64,000 nt of DNA from Mycetohabitans sp. B8 (GTDB lineage: Bacteria; Pseudomonadota; Gammaproteobacteria; Burkholderiales; Burkholderiaceae): positions 1 to 64,000 of the forward strand of contig NZ_JAHLKR010000018.1 in NCBI RefSeq assembly GCF_021991875.1, read 5' to 3'. Position 1 is the first letter of the stretch, and each line of letters opens with the position of its first letter. The position numbers were made by a program, and so were the translations under genes. The notes under the pieces are model-generated. The model had not been told where the DNA came from, searched no databases, and worked only from the letters and a program-made list of their open reading frames with translations. This document shows positions 19,350-28,690 of this stretch, piece after piece.

Positions 19350-19604
19350 ATGCAGGCGATCACTGCCACCGAACTTGCTCGACAAACCCGTCAGATCTTG
19401 GATACCGTCGCGCGTCAAGGTCAAACCATCATCATCGAGCGCAACCATGTGCCGGTGGCTCGGATCGTGCCTCCTGAACCGACCATGAACGCCGCCCAAG
19501 CGCTCGCAGGACTGCCTGTAGCGCTCACGCCGCTGCAGGCCGATGCTTGGCTGGCTGACAGTCGTATTAGCTTTGATGACAATGTGCGGGATCCATGGGC
19601 GTAA
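19350..19604 (+). CDS. Antitoxin, Phd/YefM type
   Basis: 84 residues from the ATG at 19350 (GGGAG five bases upstream). The N-terminal half has the Phd/YefM fold signature: ITATELARQTRQILDTVARQ, then an IIIERNHVPVARIVP strand segment. The C-terminal half (~45-84) probably wraps the toxin. It overlaps the toxin gene by ten bases, the usual coupled arrangement. It should neutralise the toxin and repress its own promoter. Confidence 0.85.
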   Translation: MQAITATELARQTRQILDTVARQGQTIIIERNHVPVARIVPPEPTMNAAQALAGLPVALTPLQADAWLADSRISFDDNVRDPWA

Positions 19605-20002
19605 TCCTTGACAGCTGCATTTGGGTTGCATTGGCTGCAAAAACGCTTGATTCGCAAACCGTGATCGAGCTTGCTGGCGACGCATCCGTGTTCATCTCGG
19701 TCATTTCATTGGGTGAACTTGGATTGGGTGCGCAGGCCTGCACGGATCCTGTCGAGCGGGCCGTGCGCGCAGCCTATCTACAACAGCTTGAGCGGCGCCC
19801 GATTCGTGAAGTGTCGCGACAGACTGCCGCTGCGTTCGGCGTGCTTGCGGCCGCTGTCAAACAGTCTGGCCGATCACCGCGGCCTCGCTACAATGATTTG
19901 TGGATCGCAGCGCAGGCGATCGAGCACGGGGACGCGCTAATGACACTTAACCGTGCCGACTTTGCCGACCTGCCGGGTTTGCGACTCGTGACGCCTAAAT
20001 AG
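19595..20002 (+). CDS. vapC: PIN-domain ribonuclease toxin (VapC-like)
   Basis: 135 residues starting MGVILDSCIW, with the PIN-domain acidic residues visible: Asp6, the Glu in SLGELGLGA (~40), Asp in RYNDLWIAAQA (~96-102) and Asp in NRADFADLPGL near the end. VapC toxins cut RNA, often initiator tRNA or rRNA, when the antitoxin is lost. All four acidic positions are present, so it looks active. Surrounded by IS remnants. Confidence 0.87.
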   Translation: MGVILDSCIWVALAAKTLDSQTVIELAGDASVFISVISLGELGLGAQACTDPVERAVRAAYLQQLERRPIREVSRQTAAAFGVLAAAVKQSGRSPRPRYNDLWIAAQAIEHGDALMTLNRADFADLPGLRLVTPK

Positions 20003-20339
20003 GCGTTGCGCGCTTAGCCACTTAGCAATGGAAACCACACTCTGTGGTTGAACGAGGAAGCGTTGCCACTGTGCTTGCTAGCGCAACGCGAAACCCGGGC
20101 ATCGGTGCGCCTGCCGGTGTTAAGATGCCGTCAGAAGTCGAAGGCCTGCGGGGCCGGCAACGAACCACTGGTTTGGAAACCGCAAGCTGCCAGGCGAAGA
20201 ATAGACCGCTGGCAGGTCACGGAAAAGCTGATGAGCGGCCAAACGTGTGCCGTTGTTCGCACCAGCATCAAGCAGAACGGCCGCTACACCGGCGCATTGA
20301 CTCAAGATTTTTGTTACCGAGCGGAGCCTGTTATCTCAT

Positions 20340-21275
20340 GTCATTTGTTACCCGTCAGAATGCTGGCGGGGACGACTTATGACGCAGCGGCTCGGCATTT
20401 TGATCAGCGGCGAAACGATGCTTCGTTTGCCCAAACGCAACGGCCAAAAGCACGTCACGACGACATCCAACCCTACCATAGTGGGCGTCCATGACTGGGC
20501 ATTCAAACGCGCTCATCGCTATGACACCCTACTGGTCGATCTCGAGCAACAGCGCCCATTGGATCGGTTGCCCGATCGTGATGCGACATCGGTGGCGAAC
20601 TGGCTAACAGGAAACCGCGCAATCCGAATCGTGTCACGCGATCGCGCTGGTATTGACACCGAAGGCATCACACGTGGTGCGCCGCAAACAATACAAGTGG
20701 CCGACCGATGGTATCTATTGAAGCATCTTGGCGATGCTATTGAGCGCGCGCTGAGCCGCTGCCAGCGGCCTATCCGCGAAGTTGCACGCTCGCTCAATCA
20801 CGAGCACGCTTGTGCTGCATTGCCAGCGATCGAATCGAATGCGTCCGGCGTGGCAACCACATCGCGCGCAAAGGAGCAACAAGCGCGGCTCGCACGCTAT
20901 AGGACGGTCATGCGCCACCATCAAAGTGCGATGGCAATACGCGCGATTGCGCGCCTTACAGCATTGGACCGGCGTACGGTGCGGCATTGGATCAACGCCG
21001 GTGGGTTCCCTGAGCGGGCGCAGCGGCCACCCGCAGCCAGCAAGTTGGATCCCTATCGAGCATAGCTTGCCCAGCGCTGGTGTGAAGGCTGCCAAAACGC
21101 GGCGAAGTTGTATTGGGAAATCGTGGGCCAAGGGTTCAACGGCGGTTGCGGCATCGTACGCCAAGCCCTTCAGCCTTGGCGAAAAGCCTGTGCAATCACG
21201 CAGCAGCAGCTGCGTACTGCTGTGTTGCGAGCGGCGCCTTGCACTCGCCGCGTAGCCTGCTGGTTAATGTGTCGG
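20340..21275 (+). pseudogene. ISL3-family transposase, frameshifted remnant
   Basis: The longest piece (20379-21065) shows ISL3 features: QRLGILISGETMLRL, IVGVHDWAFKRAHRYDTLLV (first catalytic Asp region), VISRDRAG-like VSRDRAG and QVADRWYLLKHLGDAIERAL. The C-terminal part continues in another frame (EIVGQGFNGGCGIVRQALQ) to about 21275. The N-terminal zinc-finger region is lost. Confidence 0.8.
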
Positions 21276-21289
21276 GGCACGGCCGCGTT

Positions 21290-21633
21290 CACCGACGACG
21301 ATAAGCGGCACGTCCAGCGCTTTGTTCAACGACTCGGCAAGCGCTTTTTCGATAATCCGTCCTGTAACATGGCTTTGTCCAGCGACAAGTCCACTACGAG
21401 CCGCTTAAGCCTCGTGTCCTCCTCGAGTTACTTTAACCGGCGTAGCGCCGACGAGCCCAGCCCCCATACTTGTGCCGCCAGTTGTAACACGTCGTATCGC
21501 TGATGCCCATCTTGCGGCATACCTTAGCCACCGGCGTGCCCAGCCCTGCTTGCTTCAACGCGAACGCAATCTGCTCTTCAATGTACTGACTCTTCTTCAC
21601 GACATGACCTTCTGCTTGCCAAGTTTGCATCAT
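21290..21633 (-). pseudogene. IS3-family OrfA remnant
   Basis: Starts VVKKSQYIEEQIAFALKQAG with the helix-turn-helix segment VAKVCRKMGISDTTCYNWRH. Frame breaks occur after KYGGW, while the leucine-zipper part and DKAMLQD can still be read downstream. OrfB is absent. Confidence 0.75.
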
Positions 21634-21639
21634 CCTGCC

Positions 21640-22403
21640 GAATTTTTATATTTCTGCATGGTCCAGTTTGTGGCCAGCCCCACAGGTGTTCTACGGTAAA
21701 GCGACCGGCAGCCGGAGCGCTGGAATGGATACCCGTGGCGCGCTCGACAAGTTGCTTCAGAGGTGCCCAGTGCCGAATAACAGGTTAGCCCTGCGCCAAC
21801 GAGCAATACCAGGATTTGTATAAGGGTTTGTAAACGGTTGAAGCGAGCAGCGGCAACCCAAGCTTAGACAGCTTCTTAAAAGTGATTACGGCACTCGCCT
21901 TCAATCGCGCAATTTGTCAACACGCACAGGTAATTTTTTCATTTTTGCGCTGCTCCACCGGTGAAAAACGCTAACCACTTACTTGTAATCCAGTGATTGG
22001 CTCGGCTGTAGGCACGTTAAGGTATAATAGATGTCTTTGTAGGACCGCCAGTCTTCGTAAAGAGCTAGCTGGCATTGTTTATGCACACCCGTGGGTACGA
22101 AGGCAAAAAGCTAAGCGATGTTTGGTCATCGAAAATGACGACTATCACGACTCCAAGTAGTTAGTCTGCAATCAAGCTTACGCGGTGGAGCTATGTGCAG
22201 GGTGTGCAACGAGTGAAAAAATATTTGCGGCAAGCGCATGAACGCGGTCAAACATGGCAGCCTCAAGATACAGGTTAATAGGAGATTTTTTAAATAGAGG
22301 CCATGCTGCCAAGCGCTTCCTCAATCCGAGGCATAGGCATGCAAGCGAGTTGACCCAACCCGCATCCGTCCGGGGTATCTTTAACTTAACATAGGAAGTA
22401 AAC
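21640..22403. other. Non-coding stretch with a TATAAT box; no gene recognised
   Basis: About 760 bases upstream of the H-NS-like gene. A perfect TATAAT lies at 22023-22028, but no well-spaced -35 was found. A gene or small RNA starting near 22035 is possible but unsupported. The 3' part forms the leader of the H-NS-like gene. Confidence 0.3.
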
Positions 22404-22697
22404 ATGGCGACATACCAAGAGTTGCGCGCTCAAATTGAACAGCTTGAAGCAGAGGCAGAAGCCTTACGGGCGCAGGAATTGGAAACGGTGATCGCACAAA
22501 TGCGCGAGAAGATCACCGAATTGGGGATCACGGCCGAAGATTTATTTGGACGTAGGCGTCAAGCTCGCGGCGCTGCACGTGCGAAGCAGCCGGAGCCGAA
22601 ATACCAAAATCCCAAAACGGGTGAGACCTGGAGCGGTAGAGGTCGGGCGCCGTCATGGATTGGAAAGAATCGCGAGCGCTTTTTAATCCCCAAATAA
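22404..22697 (+). CDS. H-NS-family nucleoid protein
   Basis: 97 residues with a strong ribosome binding site (AGGAAGT before ATG). Residues 1-45 form a charged coiled-coil oligomerisation helix (ELRAQIEQLEAEAEALRAQE). A basic linker follows (~50-65), then the C-terminal DNA-binding module NPKTGETWSGRGRAPSWI and a short basic tail. This is the usual Burkholderia H-NS arrangement. It probably binds AT-rich DNA, including the transferred regions of this window. It is intact while everything around it is decayed. Confidence 0.88.
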   Translation: MATYQELRAQIEQLEAEAEALRAQELETVIAQMREKITELGITAEDLFGRRRQARGAARAKQPEPKYQNPKTGETWSGRGRAPSWIGKNRERFLIPK

Positions 22698-22769
22698 GGT
22701 GGAGCGGCATGTTGGTCAAGGAGGCGAATGTGCCGCTGGGATCCGCGTTCATTTTTGCCGCACCCGCAA

Positions 22770-23415
22770 GGCTAGTGGCAAAAAAGCTCGTTGTAGCACC
22801 AGCTTAACCCGGTGCACCGCTGTTCACGATGACGGCAACGAGCACAAGACTCGGCTGATGCTGTGATAACAAACAGCTTACGGGTTTGACCTGCTAGCGA
22901 ACGCGGGCAATCATTGACGACCTCGCTGAATGTGCGTGAAATCCGCCTGCATTGGCTGTCCAGGCGCCGTTTCGAGTCGCAACACTGGCTCGGGCTCTTT
23001 TGCGCGATACACATCGCGGCGAGTGCAAGGCACCACTCGTGGCACATAGTAGGGTGCCGTCGCGATGACTGCGTTTGAATGACCGGTCACCAATGCCCAC
23101 GATGCACGGCTGCGGTGTCGCTGCGGGTGGCTCGTCATTGCGGCCCTTGAGCAAACGAAGTATCGTTTCGCCGCTCATGCAGATGCCAAGGCGCTGCGCC
23201 AATCCAGCGCCTGCGGCGCCGCAGAGCGCCAAGCCCCAATGCCACAGCACTGTCTGTGCTCGGGCTGTGCGGCGTTGATGGCGTGCGACACAAGACGGAA
23301 GGCTTTGGGCAAGTGTTTGTCGAATTGACGGTTCGCGCAAACAGCGCGGGCAGGGGCACAAATTCTTCATGCCGGCGATCCTGACACCGCGCGTGATTCG
23401 CATGGGGACGCTCAT
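22770..23415 (-). pseudogene. ISL3-family transposase remnant, second copy
   Basis: Reads in broken frames on the minus strand: CPCPRCLREPSIRQTLAQSL near the start, LAQRLGICMSGETILRLLKG and IVGIGDRSFKRSHRDGTLL. The QRLGI.MSGET.LRL and IVGxxDxxFKR motifs match the ISL3 copy at 20.4 kb in opposite orientation. It lacks most of the catalytic C-terminal part. Confidence 0.75.
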
Positions 23416-23419
23416 TGCT

Positions 23420-23888
23420 TGCGTCGCGAAAGTTGACGCTGCTTAAGGGATCGCCAGATGGCCACGAGGCTACGAACCATTTTCGAGCTGCGTCTTTACC
23501 GCTTTGTAGTCAGGCTCGTGCGAGCAACGGCCAAGTGTGTAAAAATATTAAATCAGTATATCGATGCCCGGTATGCCAGTCCCAAGCCTCACAATTTTCA
23601 GAGCCGCCTTAAGAATCTGTCACCCCAGCTGCCGACAGACGGCTCAATGTCCGCTTCAGCCAGTCGCTCACTGTAGCAAATCCCGACGCACTGGGCGAAT
23701 TCCGCCAGCCATGGCAATCTCCCCCAATTGAGGTGTTACAGAGAACGATCACAAGGTTGGACCTCGGAACAAACGAGGCTGCCAATAATGGCATCGCAGG
23801 CGCAGCTGTATCCACAGCCTCACAGACACTGATTCCATTCATGTAGTAAAAAACCCATAAATGAATAACAGCGTCCCATGCTCCCCCC
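23420..23888. other. Intergenic DNA; nothing firmly recognised
   Basis: No credible gene was found. The minus strand is open at 23842-23609 but without recognisable similarity. A run of seven C (23883-23889) precedes the hotdog gene. A short frame starting ATG at 23861 would join that gene if one base were missing from the run. Confidence 0.35.
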
Positions 23889-23930
23889 CTGGGTGAGGGT
23901 TACGAAATCGATAGTGCTGGCCGTCGCCGG

Positions 23931-24422
23931 TTGCAGCGTCGTCTGGTCCATAAGTCGGAACTCCAACATGTTTTCGTGGAACGGATAGATCCGGCTCCCT
24001 CCACCGGAGAGGGGCAGGATCGGTTCGTTGCGCCATTGATCATCGAACCAGACCACCCGTTTTTCTTCGAGCATGAAATCGACCATGTGCCAGGCCTGAT
24101 GCTTGTCGAAGCAACACGGCAAGTTGGCACTGCAATATCTCACCTGTTCTACGGGGTTCCTTTTGGTGTGGCCTTCGTGCTCGACGGATTTAACGTGAGC
24201 TATGCGCGTTTTGCCGAACTGTCCGCACCGCTTGCCGTGCATTTCACGGTGGTTGAGAAATACTATCGCAAGCGGTCACTGTCGAGCTTACAGGCACACA
24301 CCGAATGGCACCAGGCCGGGCTACGCGTGGGCACGATGGATGTGCGCTGGCGATTCATGCCACCTGCCATATTGGCACGCCTGCGGCGCACCGGCACAAC
24401 GAGCATCAGCATCACTGTGTAA
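23931..24422 (+). CDS. AfsA-type hotdog-domain protein (butyrolactone-synthase-like)
   Basis: 163 residues from a TTG at 23931; the frame is open from 23865. It resembles one hotdog repeat of AfsA/ScbA proteins: RRLVHKSELQHVFVERI at the start, DRFVAPLIIEPDHPFFFEHE, the signature DHVPGLMLVEATRQVG (~57-72), then HLFYGVPFGVAFVLDGF. AfsA condenses a beta-ketoacyl thioester with dihydroxyacetone phosphate to start gamma-butyrolactone signal synthesis. Classical AfsA has two hotdog repeats (about 300 residues), so this is a half-length form. Its stop overlaps the next ATG (TAATG). Start uncertain: a C7 run upstream separates it from an ATG at 23861. Whether it is active is unknown. Confidence 0.7.
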   Translation: MQRRLVHKSELQHVFVERIDPAPSTGEGQDRFVAPLIIEPDHPFFFEHEIDHVPGLMLVEATRQVGTAISHLFYGVPFGVAFVLDGFNVSYARFAELSAPLAVHFTVVEKYYRKRSLSSLQAHTEWHQAGLRVGTMDVRWRFMPPAILARLRRTGTTSISITV

Positions 24423-24580
24423 TGGCGGCGACTACCGAACGAATTGTCGTGCAGGTAACGACCGCCCAAAAGCGCGCGATTGTGCAGACCGCCAAGCGGA
24501 TCGAATTGAATGCGAGTAAAACTTATGCGGCAAGCTGCACGGGGCTTTACGCCGTCTGAGAACAAAGAGGAAATTATCGC
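24422..24580 (+). pseudogene. Small ribbon-helix-helix-like protein, frameshifted
   Basis: Starts within the hotdog gene stop codon (TAATG). The first frame gives ERIVVQVTTAQKRAIVQTAK and RIELNAS, which looks like the strand-helix start of an RHH regulator. One base later in frame comes [20 protein letters not shown], the expected continuation. The frameshift lies near 24515. It may have been a regulator or antitoxin co-expressed with the hotdog gene. Confidence 0.5.
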
Positions 24581-24780
24581 GTTACGCGAGCGCGGCATTC
24601 GTTGCACGATGTGTTTCGATATGCGTTTTGAACGTACCACACTCCATGCCCATCAGCATGGTTTTCGTGTAATCACCAGTTCCCCGGGGTATTTCGCGCT
24701 AGAAAAATATGGAGCAGATTCACGACTTCGGACGCCGTGCTGCATCACATTACCCAGATTTGATGTACCGCCATCGGATA
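24580..24780 (+). pseudogene. queH: Epoxyqueuosine reductase QueH, internal remnant
   Basis: [20 protein letters not shown] followed by [10 protein letters not shown] matches the second Cys pair region of QueH (RCxxCFxxR). After a frame break, [20 protein letters not shown] continues the family. The N-terminal CCAPC cluster and the C-terminal YCGC motif are missing. QueH performs the last step of queuosine synthesis in tRNA. This copy is dead and fused to the RHH remnant. Confidence 0.7.
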
Positions 24781-24960
24781 GCGACCAACCGCAAGCCCAT
24801 ACAGATTGGCATCATGCGCTACGGCACGAGCGATCCCGACCAAAACGGTAATGTAATTCGCCGGCCACAACCTCAGCCGCGAGCCAATGCCGAGCGCGCC
24901 AAGGCGCGGCCGCAGGCTGCCGAAAAGCGCTATGTCCAATGAATTTCAGCAATTATCTTA

Positions 24961-25152
24961 ATGACAGAACAACGCTCAGAAGCGTCGTGCCTAAAGGTCG
25001 TCATCGTAGGCATAGACAGCAACCGCCGTTTGATCGGCGAACCAAACAGCGGGCAATCGAGATTTGCCTTGAGCCGCGCATTGGTAGCGGGGCTCACACC
25101 CAGACACGGCATCAATGCGAACCTTCTACGCAAATGGATAAAGTTGCACTAG
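24961..25152 (+). pseudogene. IS66-family TnpA remnant
   Basis: 63 residues: SLKVV-like CLKVVIVGIDSNRRLI and the helix-turn-helix VAGLTPRHGINANLLRKWIK of IS66 OrfA. The C-terminal SAFVPV segment can still be read about 45 bases later after a stop. Confidence 0.75.
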
Positions 25153-25314
25153 CAACGGATAGCTGATGCTTCAATATAGTCGCCGACGGCAGAGTCGGCA
25201 TTCGTGCCAGTCGCTATGGTTAACGGCGAACAGGCGCTCGTCGAGCACAAATCCGTCATGTCGTCTTTGATGGCGGCGACGGGAAAATTCGCCCCCTGGG
25301 GGCCGCATAAATGG

Positions 25315-25400
25315 CTTGAATAACGGGAACCGTATAACGCGAGGGCGCCACGTACGGTTCTGCGAGAGCCTCGGGGTAAGATTTCCCGGGGCTAGTCGCC
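25315..25400 (+). other. Group II intron fragment
   Basis: The segment around GAACCGTATAACGCGAGGGC and CACGTACGGTTCTGCGAGAG forms the stem (GAACCGT / ACGGTTC) and consensus typical of bacterial group II introns. It splits the IS66 remnant, suggesting intron insertion into the IS followed by decay. Confidence 0.55.
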
Positions 25401-25499
25401 CGCGGATGAGCGGCACTGGTTTTGCCGTTCGGTTGTTCAGTTACAGACCGACGCGCAGCGCGGCACACGCCGCGGCGCTCTAGCCTAGCATCAAGCCCG

Positions 25500-25785
25500 G
25501 CGCGGCATTGAAGACTGACAGCAATAAGCTGTACAACGATATCGCCGACACCAATCAACTGGTGCAGTTGGGCTGCTAAGCGCACACGCGTCGCGACAGA
25601 ATCGCGGCAAAAGAAAGCCTGCCGAAAACGCAACGTGGTCGCGATCATCTTGTCAGCGGATCCATTCGACTGATCGAGCAGCTGTTTGGGATCGAATCGC
25701 GCTGCGAAGACATGTCGTCGGAGAATCGTTTGCTCGCGAGGCAACGCCAGAGTCGGGCAGAACGAAGCACTGTTACATAGCATAG
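25500..25785 (+). pseudogene. IS66-family TnpC remnant
   Basis: Frame with NKLYNDIADTNQLVQLGC, stop, AHTRR, then LIEQLFGIESRCEDMSSENR and LLARQRQS corresponds to the TnpC region following the last catalytic residue (GCxAHxRRK; ELYxIE; RLxxRQxxS). Stops and missing ends show it is inactive. Confidence 0.65.
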
Positions 25786-26357
25786 TGACGACATAGCTTC
25801 CAAAAGCGCCATTTATGCGTGCGGTCGCTGTCCGGTTAGCTTGAGTCTGTTACCCTCGCGAAAGTAGACGATTGCTTCGCCCAGCCCACGCTGACGAGCA
25901 ATGCTGTTCGCAACCCGACGTCAGGAATTTCCGAAATGCAGCGGCACGCCTCGTCGTCGTGCCGCCATGACTCTTGGCAAGCGTGGCAACGGCAATTGCC
26001 AAGCTTTAAGATGATTAAAGTGAACTCATCCTGCCATATGACGTTATTGACCGGACTCGAGATATTTGACATGATCGCAGAATTCTGCGTGTCGCTGTAT
26101 GAACAAAAGTGGATCGAGGCTAAGCGCAGTGTCAGAACTGTCTTGACGTAGGAGGTTGCTTTTTAATGGGAACCGATACCGCCGGTAATATCGTGTATAA
26201 CTCGGTCGTCGGCAGTATCGTGACAGGGTTGCGAAAAAATAGAGCAGCCTGGTTTTGTAGTCGATAAATTGTCCGCTTGTTAGCATAACCGACCGGCTTT
26301 TTTCATGTTCTAAGACATACGGTGCGTCCCTAGCCGGTCATGTTCGACGGAGACAAC
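25786..26357. other. Intergenic region upstream of the OFA transporter; nothing firm
   Basis: Short open frames on both strands show no recognisable similarity. The last 60 bases are AT-rich and should hold the promoter of the transporter; no confident -35/-10 pair was chosen. Confidence 0.35.
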
Positions 26358-28034
26358 ATGACATCCAGTCTAAGTGCAGGCACCGCCGAGCAAGTCGCGG
26401 CTGTGCCCTTCCTCTCTAAGGAGCGCATTGTAGCGAGGCCAGGCTTCAACCGCTGGCTGGTCCCCCCGGCCGCCTTGGCAATTCACTTGTGCATAGGCAT
26501 GGCTTATGGCTTTTCGGTCTTTTGGCTACCCTTGTCGCAGGCCATCGGCATGACCCATCCTATGGCTTGCGGTCCCGAGATCGGCTTCTTGCAAGAGTTG
26601 TTCGTAACTCATTGCGACTGGAAGATTTCCACGCTGGGATGGATGTATACATTGTTTTTTGTGCTGCTTGGCAGCTCTGCCGCTATTTGGGGAGGCTGGC
26701 TGGAACGAGCCGGCCCGCGCAAAGCTGGCGTGGTCAGTGCACTATGCTGGTGCGGCGGTATGCTACTTTCCGCACTCGGCATCCACCTCCATCAGTTCTG
26801 GCTGATGCTGCTGGGCTCTGGCGTGATTGGCGGTATTGGTCTGGGGCTCGGGTATATCTCGCCAGTCAGTACACTGATCAAATGGTTTCCAGATCGGCGG
26901 GGCATGGCTACCGGCATGGCCATCATGGGATTTGGCGGCGGCGCGATGATTGGCTCGCCGCTAGCCACGGAGTTCATGGCGGCCTTTGCTGCGTACGAAG
27001 GAGGGGGCGTGACACAGACTTTTGTCGCTATGGCCGCAATGTACTTTGTGTTTATGATGAGTGGCGCACTGGCCTATCGCATACCGCCGCCCGGGTGGAC
27101 GCCTGCTGGCTGGCAGTCCCCTAAGGAGCGGGCAGACGGCGCCATGGTGACTCAGCACCATGTCCATGTGAAGAAAGTGTGGGGTATCCCGCAGTTCTGG
27201 CTCGTTTGGATGATGCTCTGCATGAATGTCTCGGCTGGAATCGGCGTTATCGGCATGGCCAGTCCGATGCTGCAAGAAGTATTCGGTGGCCACCTGATTG
27301 GCCAAGCCGTGCCATTCTCTAAGCTCGACAAAGCACAATTGACGTCAATAGCCTCTGTGGCGGCTGGTTTTACCGCGCTGCTGAGTTTATTCAACATCGG
27401 TGGCCGGTTTGTCTGGGCCAGCCTTTCCGATAAATTCGGACGCAAGCAGACTTACACCATTTTCTTCGTGCTAGGCATGCTTCTATACGCCAGCATTCCG
27501 TCGAGCATCACCGCCGGGTACTTGATACTCTTTGTTGCCGCTGTCTGCATCATCGTCAGTCTATATGGTGGAGGGTTTTCCACGGCGCCTGCTTACTTGG
27601 CCGATCTATTCGGCACTCAATTTGTCGGTGCCATCCATGGCCGGCTGCTCACCGCCTGGGCAACCGCCGGCGTTCTTGGGCCAGTTGTCGTGAACTACAT
27701 GCGTGACTACCAGCTTGGCCTGGGCCTGCCGCGTGAGCAAGTTTACAACCAATCGATGTATATCTTAGTCGGCATGCTGTTAGTGGGCCTAGTTTGCAAC
27801 CTTCTGATACGGCCAGTGGACCCGAAATACTTCATGAGCGAGCAGGAGCTTGCAGAGGAAAGACGTGTTGCGCACCCTGCGTCGCCCGTGTGCGATTTAT
27901 CTGCTGGAGCCCCCGCTATGCAAGCGTCCGGCAGTCGTGCACTGGTCGTGCTCGCTTGGGTCACGGTTGGGTTGCCACTCGGATGGGGCATCTATCGCAC
28001 AATGCTCAGTGTTGTGGCGCTCTTCCACGGCTAG
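26358..28034 (+). CDS. MFS transporter, oxalate/formate antiporter (OFA) family
   Basis: 558 residues from the ATG at 26358 (GGAGA five bases upstream; the ATG at 26340 is less likely). About twelve membrane segments are visible, starting at IHLCIGMAYGFSVFWLPL. MFS loop motifs are present in GWLERAGPRKAG and SDKFGRKQTYT. The layout (long first periplasmic loop with a Cys pair, GLGYISPVSTLIKWFPDRRG, YGGGFSTAPAYLADLFG) is that of OFA carriers, which exchange small carboxylates. A C-terminal extension (~505-558) with one more hydrophobic segment is unusual. Solute unknown. It stands alone between two decayed regions, so it is probably under selection. Confidence 0.88.
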   Translation: MTSSLSAGTAEQVAAVPFLSKERIVARPGFNRWLVPPAALAIHLCIGMAYGFSVFWLPLSQAIGMTHPMACGPEIGFLQELFVTHCDWKISTLGWMYTLFFVLLGSSAAIWGGWLERAGPRKAGVVSALCWCGGMLLSALGIHLHQFWLMLLGSGVIGGIGLGLGYISPVSTLIKWFPDRRGMATGMAIMGFGGGAMIGSPLATEFMAAFAAYEGGGVTQTFVAMAAMYFVFMMSGALAYRIPPPGWTPAGWQSPKERADGAMVTQHHVHVKKVWGIPQFWLVWMMLCMNVSAGIGVIGMASPMLQEVFGGHLIGQAVPFSKLDKAQLTSIASVAAGFTALLSLFNIGGRFVWASLSDKFGRKQTYTIFFVLGMLLYASIPSSITAGYLILFVAAVCIIVSLYGGGFSTAPAYLADLFGTQFVGAIHGRLLTAWATAGVLGPVVVNYMRDYQLGLGLPREQVYNQSMYILVGMLLVGLVCNLLIRPVDPKYFMSEQELAEERRVAHPASPVCDLSAGAPAMQASGSRALVVLAWVTVGLPLGWGIYRTMLSVVALFHG

Positions 28035-28184
28035 TGCCCGTCAAGTTCAACCCGTCATGAAGCGCCACCGCTGCAATCGATATATGTGATGGCATAAGTT
28101 GAACAGGCTGCACGCTGAGCATGCGGCAAAAGACACAAAGCTTTGCATATTAGACATTGTTCTATATCAAACTAGTATGCATCG

Positions 28185-28262
28185 GGTAGGGGACACAGTT
28201 ACCCTGTCGTCCTCTCACACCACTGTACGTGCGGTTCCCCGCATACGGCGGTTCATGAACAA
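28185..28262 (-). other. Group II intron 3'-region fragment
   Basis: On the minus strand the order GAACCGCCGTATGCGG, GGAACCGCACGTACAG, TGGTGTGAGAGGACG is the strongly conserved block found after the ORF start region of many proteobacterial group II introns. Confidence 0.65.
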
Positions 28263-28263
28263 C

Positions 28264-28400
28264 GCTGGTGTCGTTGCGGACCGAGTGCCAACACCAGCTT
28301 CACCGTGTGCGCGATACCAGCGATCCATTGGCGCAGCAAGGATACGTCGACGTTATGCCGCTGAGCGATAGTCTTTAGGCCGGCCTCGCCAGCCCTCTGA
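28264..28400 (-). pseudogene. Transposase OrfA helix-turn-helix fragment
   Basis: One minus frame reads GEAGLKTIAQRHNVDVSLLR then QWIAG, the N-terminal DNA-binding helix-turn-helix of an IS3/IS66-type OrfA. It stops against the intron fragment at 28262. Confidence 0.45.
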
Positions 28401-28605
28401 CGGATAGAAAAAGACTTGAGGCAACGAGCCTAGCTCATTAACAAAAAACTGGGTCAATGCGCGCGCAAAAGTAACGATTACCAGACAGCCGCCGGTGATC
28501 GAATCGAACACGCCGCGCGTGGCAACACCGTCACGAGCAAAACAATAGCAGGGGCGTCGTTCAGCGAGACTCGCGCGATGAATCGGTCCTACGCCCTCAT
28601 CGATG

Positions 28606-28690
28606 CAGCATGGCAATCCGCGCGCTTGCACGCGTCACGGCATTGGACCGCCGGGCGGTGTGGCACTGGATTTATGCTGGTGGAATCCAG
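28606..28690 (+). pseudogene. ISL3-family transposase C-terminal scrap
   Basis: MAIRALARVTALDRRAVWHW then IYAGG matches the segment MAIRAIARLTALDRRTVRHW in the ISL3 copy at 20.9 kb. Only about 28 codons remain. Confidence 0.7.

Noticed and set aside
22023-22028. Perfect TATAAT as start of a small RNA gene.
   Set aside because: No -35 box at proper spacing, no terminator downstream and no conserved structure; listed only as a box in a non-coding stretch.
23820-24242. Minus-strand 140-codon frame opposite the hotdog gene, with MLEFRLMDQTTLQP.
   Set aside because: No family recognised, whereas the plus strand matches AfsA through several motifs; kept as shadow.
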